From: Sphingomonadaceae bacterium
GTDB taxonomy: Bacteria > Pseudomonadota > Alphaproteobacteria > Sphingomonadales > Sphingomonadaceae
Direction of reading: 5' to 3'
Assembly: GCA_024236155.1 (NCBI GenBank)
Contig: JACKLA010000002.1
Location: 310,001-374,000 of the forward strand
DNA length: 64,000 nt
In this document: positions 44,379 to 52,593 of the stretch, one piece after another
Numbering within the stretch: position 1 is the first letter of the stretch
Layout: every line of letters begins with the position of its first letter
Notes under the pieces: model-generated
What the model was told of the DNA's origin: nothing
The model's input: the letters and a program-made list of their open reading frames with translations, nothing else
The model's database searches: none
Translations under genes and position numbers: made by a program

Positions 44379-44470
44379 CCGTTCGCCCTGAGCTTGTCGA
44401 AGGGCCGTCCTTCTTCCTAGAGCGAATTGTGAAAGGAAGGACGGTGCTTCGACAGGCTCAGCACGAACGG
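44379..44470. repeat. REP-like paired-hairpin repeat before hrpB
   Basis: The outer units at 44379-44402 and 44447-44470 match the ABC-F copy. The interior adds an inverted GTCCTTCTTCC ... GGAAGGAC pair, so the whole can form one long hairpin. It ends 7 bp before the hrpB start codon and so lies in the hrpB leader. Confidence 0.85.
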
Positions 44471-44477
44471 AAATGCG

Positions 44478-46907
44478 ATGGCTGAGCACAGCCTGCCCAT
44501 CCACGCTGTCCTGCCCGAACTGCTCGACGCCCTGCGCGGGCAGGGTGCTGCCGTGCTCGTCGCTCCGCCGGGGGCCGGCAAGACCACTTCGGTCGCACCT
44601 GCGCTGCTCGACCAGGACTGGTGCGGCGGTCAGGTCATCCTGCTCAGCCCGCGCCGGGTTGCCGCGCGCGCCGCTGCTGAACGAATGGCGGAACTGCTGG
44701 GCGAGAAGGCGGGGGAAACCATCGGATACCTCACCCGGCTCGACAGCAGGACTTCGGCGAAGACGCGGGTGCTGGTGATGACCGAAGCGATCTTCGTCAA
44801 CCGCATCGTCGACGACCCCGAACTGGCGGGCGTGTCGGCAGTGCTGTTCGACGAGGCGCATGAGCGGCATCTCGACAGCGACCTTGGGCTGGCGCTGGCG
44901 CTGGAAAGCCGCGCGGTGCTGCGCGAGGACCTGCGCATTTGCGTGATGTCGGCAACCATCGATGGCGCGCGGTTCGCCCGGTTGCTCGGGCCGGGGGCAT
45001 CGGTGATCGAGAGCGAGGGCAAGGCCTTCCCACTCGAAATCAGATGGTTGGGCACATCACCTGACAAGCGGATCGAGGATGCGATGAGCGCTGCGATCCT
45101 TACCGCATGGCGTGAGGAGGAGGGCGATATCCTCGCCTTCCTGCCCGGTGTGGGAGAGATCGAGCGCACCCGCGAGAGGCTGGCAGAGCGGCTGCCCGAT
45201 GCGCCGATCCTGCCGCTTCACGGGCAGGTCCAGCCGCAAGACCAGCGCGCTGCCATTCGCCGCGATCCGCAGGGCAGGCGGCGCATCGTGCTGGCAACCG
45301 CTATCGCGGAAACCTCGCTCACGCTCGATGGCGTATCGGTGGTTGTCGACAGCGGGCTGGCGCGGCATGCGGAATTCGACCGTTCGACGGCAACCACGCA
45401 CCTCGTCACCCGGCGAGCGAGCCAGGCATCGGCCGGGCAGCGTGCAGGCCGCGCCGCGCGGCAGGGGCCGGGCATCGCCTATCGCCTGTGGGAAGAAGCA
45501 GCGCATGCGGGCCGCCCCGAATTCGATGTGCCAGAGATCGAAAGCGCCGACCTTGCGCCGCTGGTGCTGTCACTCGCCAAATGGGGCACGAGCGATCCGG
45601 CGAACCTGCCCTGGCTCGACCCGCCGCCCGAGGCGTCGATAGCATCCGCGCGTGACCGGTTGGTGAAGCTCGGCGCGCTGGATGGGGAAGGGCGGATCAC
45701 GCCGCAGGGCAACCAGATCGCCAGCCTGCCGATGGATCCCGTATCGGGCGCGGCTGTCCTGTTCGGGGCGGAGGTTTCGCAGGCGCTCGATGCGGCGAAG
45801 CTGGTCTTGCTGTTGCAGGAAGGCGGGCTGGGCGGGCGCGGCGAAGACTTGCTCCAGCGATTGGGCCGGTGGGATGGCGATCGCAGCCCGCGCGCCGATG
45901 CCTCTCGCAAGCTGGCGCGGCGCTGGGCCGACCGTGCCGGGCAACTGGTTTCAGGCGTCGATGGCGACGCGACCAATCCGGCAATATTCCTTGCCCTTGC
46001 CAAGCCGGACAATGTGGCACGGCGACGCGATCCGTCGGGAGAGAACTGGATTTCGGCCGGAGGCAGGGGTTTCGTGCTCGACCCCGCCAGCCCGCTGGCG
46101 CGCGCCGAGTGGCTGGTGATCGGCGACGCGCAGGGGCAGGCGAAGGGCGCGCGGATTACGGCGGCGGCGGAATTGTCGGGTGAAGAGGTCGAGCGGCACC
46201 TTGGCCACTTGATCGACAGGCAATCGGTCATCCGCTGGAACGAGGAGGACAGGCGTGCCGAGGCAAGGCTCGAACGGCGGCTGGGCGCGATTACGCTGGC
46301 GTCCGGCCCTGACCCGGAGCCAGACCCCGCGGCACTTGTGGGCAAGCTTGTGGAAAAGGCGGTGGGGCGGCTGGGGGAAATCCTGCCTGCCGACCTGCTG
46401 GCCCGGGCGAAATTCGTCGGCCTCGAAGCCTTGTCACACGATGTGCTGGCTGCTTCGGCGCAGGAGTGGCTTGCGCCCTTGCTGGCGGGGAAGCGCAATC
46501 TCGACCTGCCGCGCGGCAAGCTTGTCGATGCGCTGCTCGCCCGGCTTGACTGGGCGGACCGGCAAAGGCTCGATACCGAGGCTCCACGCGAGTTCACTTC
46601 GCCGGCGGGGACAGGTCACGCCATCGACTATACCGGCGATGATGCACCCAGCGCGGAAGTGCGGGTGCAGGCAGTGTTCGGCCTTGAACGCCACCCTATG
46701 ATCGGCCGCACACCACTATTGCTCAAGCTCACCAGCCCCGCGGGTCGCCCGATCCAGTCGACCCGCGACCTGCCCGGCTTCTGGCGCGGCAGCTGGGCCG
46801 ATGTACGCAAGGAGATGAAGGGGCGCTATCCAAAGCACCGCTGGCCGGATGAACCATGGGCAGAGAAGCCGAGCCTCAAGACGAAGAATGCATTTGAGAG
46901 GCGGTGA
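44478..46907 (+). CDS. hrpB: ATP-dependent helicase HrpB
   Basis: This 809-residue DEAH/RHA helicase has Walker A APPGAGKTTSVAPALL (about residues 31-46), LLSPRRVAARAAAERM, DEAH box LFDEAHERHLDSD, motif III VMSATI, and motif VI QRAGRAARQGPG. It has HrpB-specific central and C-terminal domains ending in YPKHRWPDEPW. Its cellular role is not well defined. A REP-like repeat occupies its leader. Confidence 0.94.
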   Translation: MAEHSLPIHAVLPELLDALRGQGAAVLVAPPGAGKTTSVAPALLDQDWCGGQVILLSPRRVAARAAAERMAELLGEKAGETIGYLTRLDSRTSAKTRVLVMTEAIFVNRIVDDPELAGVSAVLFDEAHERHLDSDLGLALALESRAVLREDLRICVMSATIDGARFARLLGPGASVIESEGKAFPLEIRWLGTSPDKRIEDAMSAAILTAWREEEGDILAFLPGVGEIERTRERLAERLPDAPILPLHGQVQPQDQRAAIRRDPQGRRRIVLATAIAETSLTLDGVSVVVDSGLARHAEFDRSTATTHLVTRRASQASAGQRAGRAARQGPGIAYRLWEEAAHAGRPEFDVPEIESADLAPLVLSLAKWGTSDPANLPWLDPPPEASIASARDRLVKLGALDGEGRITPQGNQIASLPMDPVSGAAVLFGAEVSQALDAAKLVLLLQEGGLGGRGEDLLQRLGRWDGDRSPRADASRKLARRWADRAGQLVSGVDGDATNPAIFLALAKPDNVARRRDPSGENWISAGGRGFVLDPASPLARAEWLVIGDAQGQAKGARITAAAELSGEEVERHLGHLIDRQSVIRWNEEDRRAEARLERRLGAITLASGPDPEPDPAALVGKLVEKAVGRLGEILPADLLARAKFVGLEALSHDVLAASAQEWLAPLLAGKRNLDLPRGKLVDALLARLDWADRQRLDTEAPREFTSPAGTGHAIDYTGDDAPSAEVRVQAVFGLERHPMIGRTPLLLKLTSPAGRPIQSTRDLPGFWRGSWADVRKEMKGRYPKHRWPDEPWAEKPSLKTKNAFERR

Positions 46908-46934
46908 TTGGGTTCGCGCGGGGAGCTTTTTGGG

Positions 46935-47104
46935 TTCTCGCAGAGGGCGCGGAGGAAAGGAGAGGCGCAGAGAGATTGCACCCGCGGCGAAGCCGCCCTC
47001 CACCTTCATCGGTCGCGGCTGGCGCGGGCTTTGCGATCCAGAGGGAGCCTGCGGCTCGTCACGACACCTCTGCGTCCCCCTTTCCTCTGCGCCCTCTGCG
47101 AGAA
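46935..47104. repeat. palindromic element with about 37-bp terminal inverted repeats
   Basis: The arms at 46935-46972 and 47068-47104 are GCAGAGGGCGC-type imperfect inverted repeats. The interior contains TGCACCCGCGGCGAAGCCGC (46977-46996), nearly the same as the core of the element at 32163-32304. It fills the gap between hrpB and the NDUFS4-like gene. Confidence 0.78.
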
Positions 47105-47158
47105 ACAAAACAAACAACCGACTTGATTTTCCCTGCCGCGACAGGAAAAGCGATCCGC

Positions 47159-47437
47159 ATGAGCGCACGAATCTACCAACGTCCCAAGAGCGCAATGCAA
47201 TCGGGCAAGGCCCGCACTGACGATTGGGTGCTCGAATTCGAGCAATCCGAAGCGCGCAGGGCCGATCCGCTGATGGGCTGGACCGGCAGCGGCGATACGC
47301 AGGTGCAGGTCGTGCTGACCTTCCCTGACAAGGATGCGGCAAAGGCCTATGCCGAGAAATACGGCATTGTGGCGCGTGTCCACGCGACCCCGGCGAAGAC
47401 GCTCAAGCTGCAGGCATACGCGGACAACTTCCGCTAG
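47159..47437 (+). CDS. NDUFS4-like accessory subunit of respiratory complex I
   Basis: The ATG at 47159 gives 92 residues. ARIYQRPKSAMQSGKART opens the domain; WVLEFEQSEARRADPLMGW and QVQVVLTFPDKDAAKAYAEK follow the ETC complex I subunit conserved region (18-kDa NDUFS4 homologue of alphaproteobacteria and mitochondria). It would bind the complex I peripheral arm in the cytoplasm. It is encoded apart from the nuo genes, as usual. Confidence 0.9.
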   Translation: MSARIYQRPKSAMQSGKARTDDWVLEFEQSEARRADPLMGWTGSGDTQVQVVLTFPDKDAAKAYAEKYGIVARVHATPAKTLKLQAYADNFR

Positions 47438-47440
47438 AAA

Positions 47441-48424
47441 TCAGGTTTCGTCGAAAGCCTCTGCCACTGCGTCGGCGGCGGCTTCCGCAGCGTCTTCTTC
47501 AGTCGCAGCCGCAGTCGCCCCCAGTTCGATCGGCAGGCTGTCCATCTGCCAGCGCGCGGTGCCCTTGCGCACGGCCGCGCGGCAATCATTGGCGTCGTGG
47601 CCGATGTCTTCGGTGAGATAGATCATTTCCGAAGCATAATCGCCGGTGAAGCGCAGGTCGTCGCATTCGCCGTCATTGGCATAGTCGCTGGTGTTGTTGC
47701 CGAAATCGATATCGTCGATCGAGGCGGGGGTCTTGAACAGCGGGTTCAGCCCGACGCTGCCAGCATCATAGTGGTTGCGGCAATCGGCTGCGTCCATGCC
47801 GATGCTGTCGGGCATGAGCACGGTCGACATGCCCGAACCGGTGAAACGGATATCGTCGCACTCGCCGTCATTGGCCCACTGGCCGGAGTTGTTGCCCCAG
47901 TCGAACGGCCCTTCGATCCGGATCGGCACAATCCGCCGGATCGGGCTCAGCGGATCGCTGGCATTGCCTGTCGCGCTCCCGCTGCCGCGCAGGTCGAGGT
48001 TCCCCGCTTCATAGGCAGAGCGGCAATCGGTGGCGTCATGCTTGACGTCTTCTGCAAGCAGCCCGGTTTTGGTCATTCCCGACCCTTCGAAACGCATATC
48101 GTCGCATTCGCCATCATTGGCCCACCGGCCGAGGTCGTCACCCCACTGGATATGACTCGAATCGCGCCCTCCCGTTCCACGATAGGTCACGCGGCCCTGC
48201 TCATGGGCGATCCGGCAATCGGTCGCGTCATGGCCGATATCGGAATCGAGCAGCGGGGTATCGGTCATGCCCGGCCCGGAAAACCGCTTGTCGTCGCACT
48301 CGCCGTCCTTCGCGAAATCGCTGCCATCGTCGCCAAAATCGATATCCTGCGCACTCGCAGGGGTATGCGCCACCAGCATCAGCGCCATGACAAGGGCCGA
48401 AAGACGGCAAAAATAACGGAACAT
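47441..48424 (-). CDS. secreted protein with four Cys/Asp-rich DGECDD repeats
   Basis: The ATG at 48424 with GGAGGG upstream gives 327 residues with a signal peptide (LVMALMLVAHTPASA). The mature protein has four similar units of roughly 65 residues, each with (D/W)(F/A)(N/K)DGECDD, then RF-G-GM, then DIGHDATDCR-like segments. Each unit therefore has two Cys and a cluster of acidic residues, suggesting a disulphide and perhaps metal binding. The C-terminal tail is Ala/Glu-rich. The family is not named; function is unknown. Confidence 0.75.
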   Translation of the reverse strand: MFRYFCRLSALVMALMLVAHTPASAQDIDFGDDGSDFAKDGECDDKRFSGPGMTDTPLLDSDIGHDATDCRIAHEQGRVTYRGTGGRDSSHIQWGDDLGRWANDGECDDMRFEGSGMTKTGLLAEDVKHDATDCRSAYEAGNLDLRGSGSATGNASDPLSPIRRIVPIRIEGPFDWGNNSGQWANDGECDDIRFTGSGMSTVLMPDSIGMDAADCRNHYDAGSVGLNPLFKTPASIDDIDFGNNTSDYANDGECDDLRFTGDYASEMIYLTEDIGHDANDCRAAVRKGTARWQMDSLPIELGATAAATEEDAAEAAADAVAEAFDET

Positions 48425-48527
48425 ATGTGCAAGCCCTCCTGATGCGAGGGTATTAGTAAGCCGCGACTGAATGGGCAATTGACTGAATCGTGGTGCTTGA
48501 TTTTCGACGGGGTGCTCGCCATATGCG

Positions 48528-48620
48528 CCGCCGGGAGTCGGGTGGACGTTTGCGTTCGCTCACCGGGTCAGGTCCGGAAGGAAGCAGCCCAGGTGAATTG
48601 CGACGGGTCGCCCGGCTCCT
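48528..48620 (+). ncRNA. ffs: signal recognition particle 4.5S RNA (small bacterial type)
   Basis: The universally conserved domain IV sequence GGTCAGGTCCGGAAGGAAGC is at 48567-48586, closed by CACC/GGTG pairing. The outer stem GCCGGG (48530-48535) pairs with CCCGGC (48611-48616), followed by a T-run (CTCCTTTTTC) as terminator. Ends are approximate. It pairs with Ffh to target membrane proteins. Confidence 0.93.
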
Positions 48621-48654
48621 TTTTCATGCCAGTTTTGCCAAACGGTCCTGGTCG

Positions 48655-49143
48655 TCAGTCGGCCTGCGCGGTTTCGCGCATGCGTGATCGTGCCTCGTTG
48701 CGCGATCCGGTTGCGGGGACGAGCCCGGCGACCTTGCCAAGCCCGAAAGGCGGCATATTGCCATAAACGGTTTCATACCCGCCCGCGTTAACGGCATAGG
48801 TTTCGTGGAAAATGCCCACTGTCCCGTCATTGCCGATGCGCTTGTTGAAAGCCGTCCAGGCGGGCCAGTGCTTCTCGTCGCGAGAGCGGGCGTAGCGTTC
48901 GAGGCTGTCGAAATCGCGCCAGTATTGCAGCAGCATCACCTGCCGCCAGCTGCACAGGGTGAACTCTGTGCCGAGGAAGCCGCTGTCCGGGTTCTTCGAC
49001 AATTCCTCTATCATCGGGCCCATTGCCTTGAAGGTCGGCAGCCATTTGCCGATCTTGTGGAAATGATTGATCCGCATGCCGATCACGAAGATCACCAGCG
49101 GGCCTGAAAAATCGGCCGTCATCCGTCCTGCAATCACACCCAT
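48655..49143 (-). CDS. DUF4188 domain-containing protein
   Basis: The ATG at 49143 with GGGAG upstream gives 162 residues. VIFVIGMRINHFHKIGKW, SWRQVMLLQYWRDFDSLERY, and the HWPAWTAFNKRIG and VGIFHETYAV segments match DUF4188, a dimeric alpha/beta-barrel related to monooxygenase-like folds such as chlorite dismutase/ABM. The activity is unknown. The gap to divergent dnaX contains short TTGCAA/ATTGC repeats that could be an operator. Confidence 0.82.
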   Translation of the reverse strand: MGVIAGRMTADFSGPLVIFVIGMRINHFHKIGKWLPTFKAMGPMIEELSKNPDSGFLGTEFTLCSWRQVMLLQYWRDFDSLERYARSRDEKHWPAWTAFNKRIGNDGTVGIFHETYAVNAGGYETVYGNMPPFGLGKVAGLVPATGSRNEARSRMRETAQAD

Positions 49144-49233
49144 GCCACTCTCCCGTAACGGCAATTAAATTGCAATTTGCAACTGAAAAGTCAAGCTTCG
49201 ACAAACGCTGCTTTGGTGCCTAGATTGCCAGCG

Positions 49234-51012
49234 ATGCCCGATTCCCAGAACCCCGACAATCCGCTCGACAATCCCGAAGCTGAGGATAGCGCGCCAAGTG
49301 CAGCGGAGCTGGAGGCGGCAGGGCAGAACTCGATGTTTGGCGGGGCGCAGGACACGGTGCCGCAGCCGGTTGCCGCACCCGCTCCGGCACCCCAAGCGTC
49401 CAGCCAGCCCTACCGCGTGCTCGCACGCAAGTACCGCCCGCAGACCTTCAGCCAGCTGATCGGGCAGGAACCGATGGTGCGCACGCTGGCCAATGCGATC
49501 GAGCGGGACCGGCTGGCGCATGCCTTCCTGATGACCGGGGTGAGGGGGGTCGGCAAGACTTCGACCGCGCGCCTCATCGCCAAGGCGCTTAACTGTATCG
49601 GGCCTGACGGGCAGGGCGGGCCAACGATCGACCCGTGCGGCCAGTGCGAACCCTGCACCGCGATTGCCGAAGGGCGGCACATCGACGTGATCGAGATGGA
49701 CGCCGCGAGCCACACCGGTGTCGACGATGTGCGCGAGATCATCGAAGCGGTGCGTTATGCCGCAGTTTCGGCACGCTACAAGATCTACATTATCGACGAA
49801 GTTCACATGCTGTCGCGCAATGCTTTCAATGCCTTGCTCAAGACACTTGAGGAACCGCCGGCGCATGTGAAATTCCTTTTCGCCACGACCGAGGTCGACA
49901 AGCTGCCGGTGACCGTGCTCAGCCGCACCCAGCGTTTCGACTTGCGCCGTATCCCGACCGAACTCCTGCAAAGCCATTTCGGCTGGGTATGCGGTGAGGA
50001 AGGTGTCGAAGCGGAGGAAGAGGCGCTGCACATGATCGCCGCCGCCGCCGAAGGATCGGTGCGCGACGGGCTTTCGATTCTCGACCAGGCAATCGCCCAT
50101 GCCGATCTGGGTGGTGAGGGCAAGGTGACCGCAGAGCGGGTGCGCGACATGCTCGGCCTGACCGACAAGAGCGCGCAGCGGCGACTGCTTGGCACTGTCC
50201 TTGATGGCGATGCCAAGGCGCTGCTGGCGGGGATCGACGAGCAATATGCGCTCGGTGTCGAGCCGCTGGCGCTGCTGCGCGGGCTGATGGACCTCGTCCA
50301 CCGGATCACCGTCGCGCAGATCGGCGGCGGCGAACCCGATGCCCCGACCAGCGAGGAACGCGCGGCGCTGGCTGACTGGGCCGGGCGCCTGACAGCAGGC
50401 CAGCTCCACCGGCTGTGGCAATTGCTGCTCAAGGGGTATGACGAGGTGCGGCAGGCGCCTGACCCGCTGGTCAGCGCGCAGATGGCGCTGCTGCGCGTGC
50501 TGCATGCAGCCGACCTGCCCGATCCGGGTAAGCTAGCGAAGAAGCTGGAGCACCTGGCGGAAACCGGTGTGCAGGCCGCGCCCGCAGCTTCAGGCGAAAC
50601 CTCGTCACCCGCCCCGTCAGCCGCGCTCGACTGGAAGGGCATCGTCGAGCGCATCGACCAGGCCGGGCACCTGCGAGTGGCGCAGCTGATGCGCGACTGG
50701 ATACGCGTCGAAACGCTGGAGGATGGCAAGCTCGCCTATGCGCTGACCGACGAGTTGTCCGAAGACCCGTCGCCCGAACTGCGCGATGTGCTGCTGAAAG
50801 TCACCGGCAGGCGGTGGGAAGTGATCAAGCTCGACGTCGGCGGTGCGCCTTCGCTGCGCGAGCTGGAAGAAATCGCCCATGCCGAGGCGGAGGCGAAGAT
50901 GCGCGCGCATCCGCTGGTCGAGGCGACCTTTGCCGCATTCCCCGATGCCGAACTGGCCGACGGCGACAACACCCCCGCTTCGGGCGACCGCGCCTGGAGC
51001 AAGAGAGCTTAG
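49234..51012 (+). CDS. dnaX: DNA polymerase III subunit tau/gamma
   Basis: The ATG at 49234 gives 592 residues. After an Ala/Pro-rich N-terminal tail comes the clamp-loader AAA+ domain: VLARKYRPQTFSQLIGQE, Walker A GVRGVGKTSTARLIAKAL, a zinc module (CIGP...CGQCEPC) and Walker B IYIIDEVHMLS, SRTQRFDLRRI sensor. The C-terminal region probably corresponds to tau. No A-rich slippery site for a short gamma form was seen. The stop codon coincides with the edge of a palindromic element. ybaB follows, the standard dnaX-ybaB pair. Confidence 0.95.
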   Translation: MPDSQNPDNPLDNPEAEDSAPSAAELEAAGQNSMFGGAQDTVPQPVAAPAPAPQASSQPYRVLARKYRPQTFSQLIGQEPMVRTLANAIERDRLAHAFLMTGVRGVGKTSTARLIAKALNCIGPDGQGGPTIDPCGQCEPCTAIAEGRHIDVIEMDAASHTGVDDVREIIEAVRYAAVSARYKIYIIDEVHMLSRNAFNALLKTLEEPPAHVKFLFATTEVDKLPVTVLSRTQRFDLRRIPTELLQSHFGWVCGEEGVEAEEEALHMIAAAAEGSVRDGLSILDQAIAHADLGGEGKVTAERVRDMLGLTDKSAQRRLLGTVLDGDAKALLAGIDEQYALGVEPLALLRGLMDLVHRITVAQIGGGEPDAPTSEERAALADWAGRLTAGQLHRLWQLLLKGYDEVRQAPDPLVSAQMALLRVLHAADLPDPGKLAKKLEHLAETGVQAAPAASGETSSPAPSAALDWKGIVERIDQAGHLRVAQLMRDWIRVETLEDGKLAYALTDELSEDPSPELRDVLLKVTGRRWEVIKLDVGGAPSLRELEEIAHAEAEAKMRAHPLVEATFAAFPDAELADGDNTPASGDRAWSKRA

Positions 51013-51280
51013 GCAGCGTGGACAAATTCCCCGTGGTCACGGCCAGTCGAGAAAGCGCCAGTTCGAGGAGTGAGGACACAGGACATGCCTGGCATATTCA
51101 AGGACGAGGGACGCGGAAAAGGCGCTTTCTCGACTGGCCCCGGAGGGGTTCGGCCCAAATCTGCCCTGACGGCGTTGCGCACGCTTGAAAGTGCGATGCA
51201 CTTCCTGCACGCTCGCGCCTTGTCAGGACAAATCTGGACTCGAACCGTGATCCACGGGGAATTTGTCCACGCTGCCTAAG
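51008..51280. repeat. large palindromic element behind dnaX, interrupted by a nested palindrome
   Basis: Outer arms at 51008-51042 and 51245-51280 are identical but for a one-base indel. A second perfect 19-bp pair lies at 51041-51059 and 51121-51139. The core (51060-51120) equals the reverse complement of the core of the lon-side element. Between the inner and outer right arms, about 51140-51244, lies extra DNA that is itself palindromic (AAATCTGCCCTGAC / GTCAGGACAAATCT, with a central AAGTGC/GCACTT hairpin). Confidence 0.85.
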
Positions 51281-51289
51281 GATACTCAC

Positions 51290-51628
51290 ATGCAATCGAT
51301 GGAAGAAATGATCCAGGCCGCGCAGAAGGCGGCGGAAACGATCCAGACCCAGATGAACGAGATGCAGGCCAAGCTCGATGCGATCGAGGTCGAGGGCCAG
51401 TCGGGCGGCGGCCTGGTGAAAGTCCGCGCCAGCGCGAAGGGCCGCATCCTCGGCGTCTCGATCGACGAGAGCCTGATGAAGCCCGAAGAGAAGCAGATGG
51501 TCGAAGACCTCGTCACCGCCGCTTTCAACGATGCCCGCGACAAGGCGGATCGGGTTTCCAACCAGGAAATGCAGAATATCCAGGGCGGAATGGGCCTGCC
51601 GCCGGGGTTCAAATTGCCGGGTATGTGA
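51290..51628 (+). CDS. ybaB: YbaB/EbfC-family nucleoid-associated protein
   Basis: The ATG at 51290 has an AAGGA site 8 nt upstream and gives 112 residues. MEEMIQAAQKAAETIQTQM is the N-terminal helix; VKVRASAKGRILGVSIDESL is the central sheet; AAFNDARDKADRVSNQEMQ is the C-terminal helix. It binds DNA as a dimer. The ribosome site borders the palindromic element that separates it from dnaX. Confidence 0.94.
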   Translation: MQSMEEMIQAAQKAAETIQTQMNEMQAKLDAIEVEGQSGGGLVKVRASAKGRILGVSIDESLMKPEEKQMVEDLVTAAFNDARDKADRVSNQEMQNIQGGMGLPPGFKLPGM

Positions 51629-51681
51629 TCGGCGCGCGGCGTGCTATCGGTTGCTCAAAGAGACTGAAGGAGAGAGCAGCC

Positions 51682-52476
51682 ATGGCCACCGTAATGAACG
51701 ACAATCCCGGCGGGTCGGACGCCGATGTCCGGGCGCAGGTTTCGGACGAGGAATGGGCGGTCCGTGTCGATCTGGCTGCGGCCTATCGGCTGGTTGCGCT
51801 TTACGGGTGGGATGACCTGATCTTCACCCACCTTTCGGCCCGCGTACCGGGGCCTGAGCATCACTTCCTGATCAACCCCTACGACATGATGTTCGAGGAG
51901 ATCACCGCTTCCTCGCTGGTCAAGATCGATGTCGACGGGCAGCCGGTGATCCCGAGCCCGCATCCGGTCAACCCGGCGGGCTTCACCATCCATTCGGCCC
52001 TGCATATGAATTGTGAAGAGGCGCATTCGGTGATGCACCTCCACACCCCGCATGGGCAGGCGGTGAGCGCGATGGCCGATGGGTTGATGGAACACACGCA
52101 AACCGGGATGATCGCGCGCAGTGATATCGCCTATCACGAGTATGAAGGCATCGCGACCGACCTCGAGGAGCGCGAACGGCTGGTCGAGGATATGGGCGAC
52201 AAGCACACCATGATCCTGCGCAACCACGGCACGCTGGCAATCGGCAAGACGGTGGGCGAATGTTTCCTGCGGCTCTATTTCATCGAACGGGCGTGCGAAG
52301 CGCAGGTGCATATGCTCGCAGCAGGACGAGATGGGCTCTACAACCCGCCGCAGGGCACGCCGGAAAAGGTCAAGGCACAAACCCCGCCGGCGGGTATCGG
52401 CATGGTCGCCAATGCGCTCGCCTGGCCGGCCCTGCTGCGCAAGCTCGACCGGATCGATCCGGGTTTCAGGGACTGA
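51682..52476 (+). CDS. class II aldolase/adducin-domain protein
   Basis: The ATG at 51682 with AAGGAG gives 264 residues. RLVALYGWDDLIFTHLSARV opens the fold, and zinc ligands are in SVMHLHTPHGQAV and LRNHGTLAIG. It shows the family's usual full length. Members include fuculose-phosphate aldolase and decarboxylases; this one resembles the broad aldolase/adducin group with no assigned substrate. Confidence 0.9.
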   Translation: MATVMNDNPGGSDADVRAQVSDEEWAVRVDLAAAYRLVALYGWDDLIFTHLSARVPGPEHHFLINPYDMMFEEITASSLVKIDVDGQPVIPSPHPVNPAGFTIHSALHMNCEEAHSVMHLHTPHGQAVSAMADGLMEHTQTGMIARSDIAYHEYEGIATDLEERERLVEDMGDKHTMILRNHGTLAIGKTVGECFLRLYFIERACEAQVHMLAAGRDGLYNPPQGTPEKVKAQTPPAGIGMVANALAWPALLRKLDRIDPGFRD

Positions 52477-52593
52477 CAATTCCCGCGCGGCTGACCACCG
52501 GTAGCCAAATCGAAACCATTTCCCTGAGGACGGGCTAAACCAGCTTCATTGTCGGGGCTGAATTGTTGTGCTGCCAATCCGGTCTGCGAAGCA

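Noticed and set aside
48479..48766. 95-residue reading frame over 48479-48766
   Set aside because: The region encodes the SRP RNA, whose conserved sequence and pairing explain it better.
49234..51012. Programmed frameshift producing a short DnaX (gamma)
   Set aside because: No A-AAA-AAG-like slippery heptamer with a downstream hairpin was found in the coding sequence.
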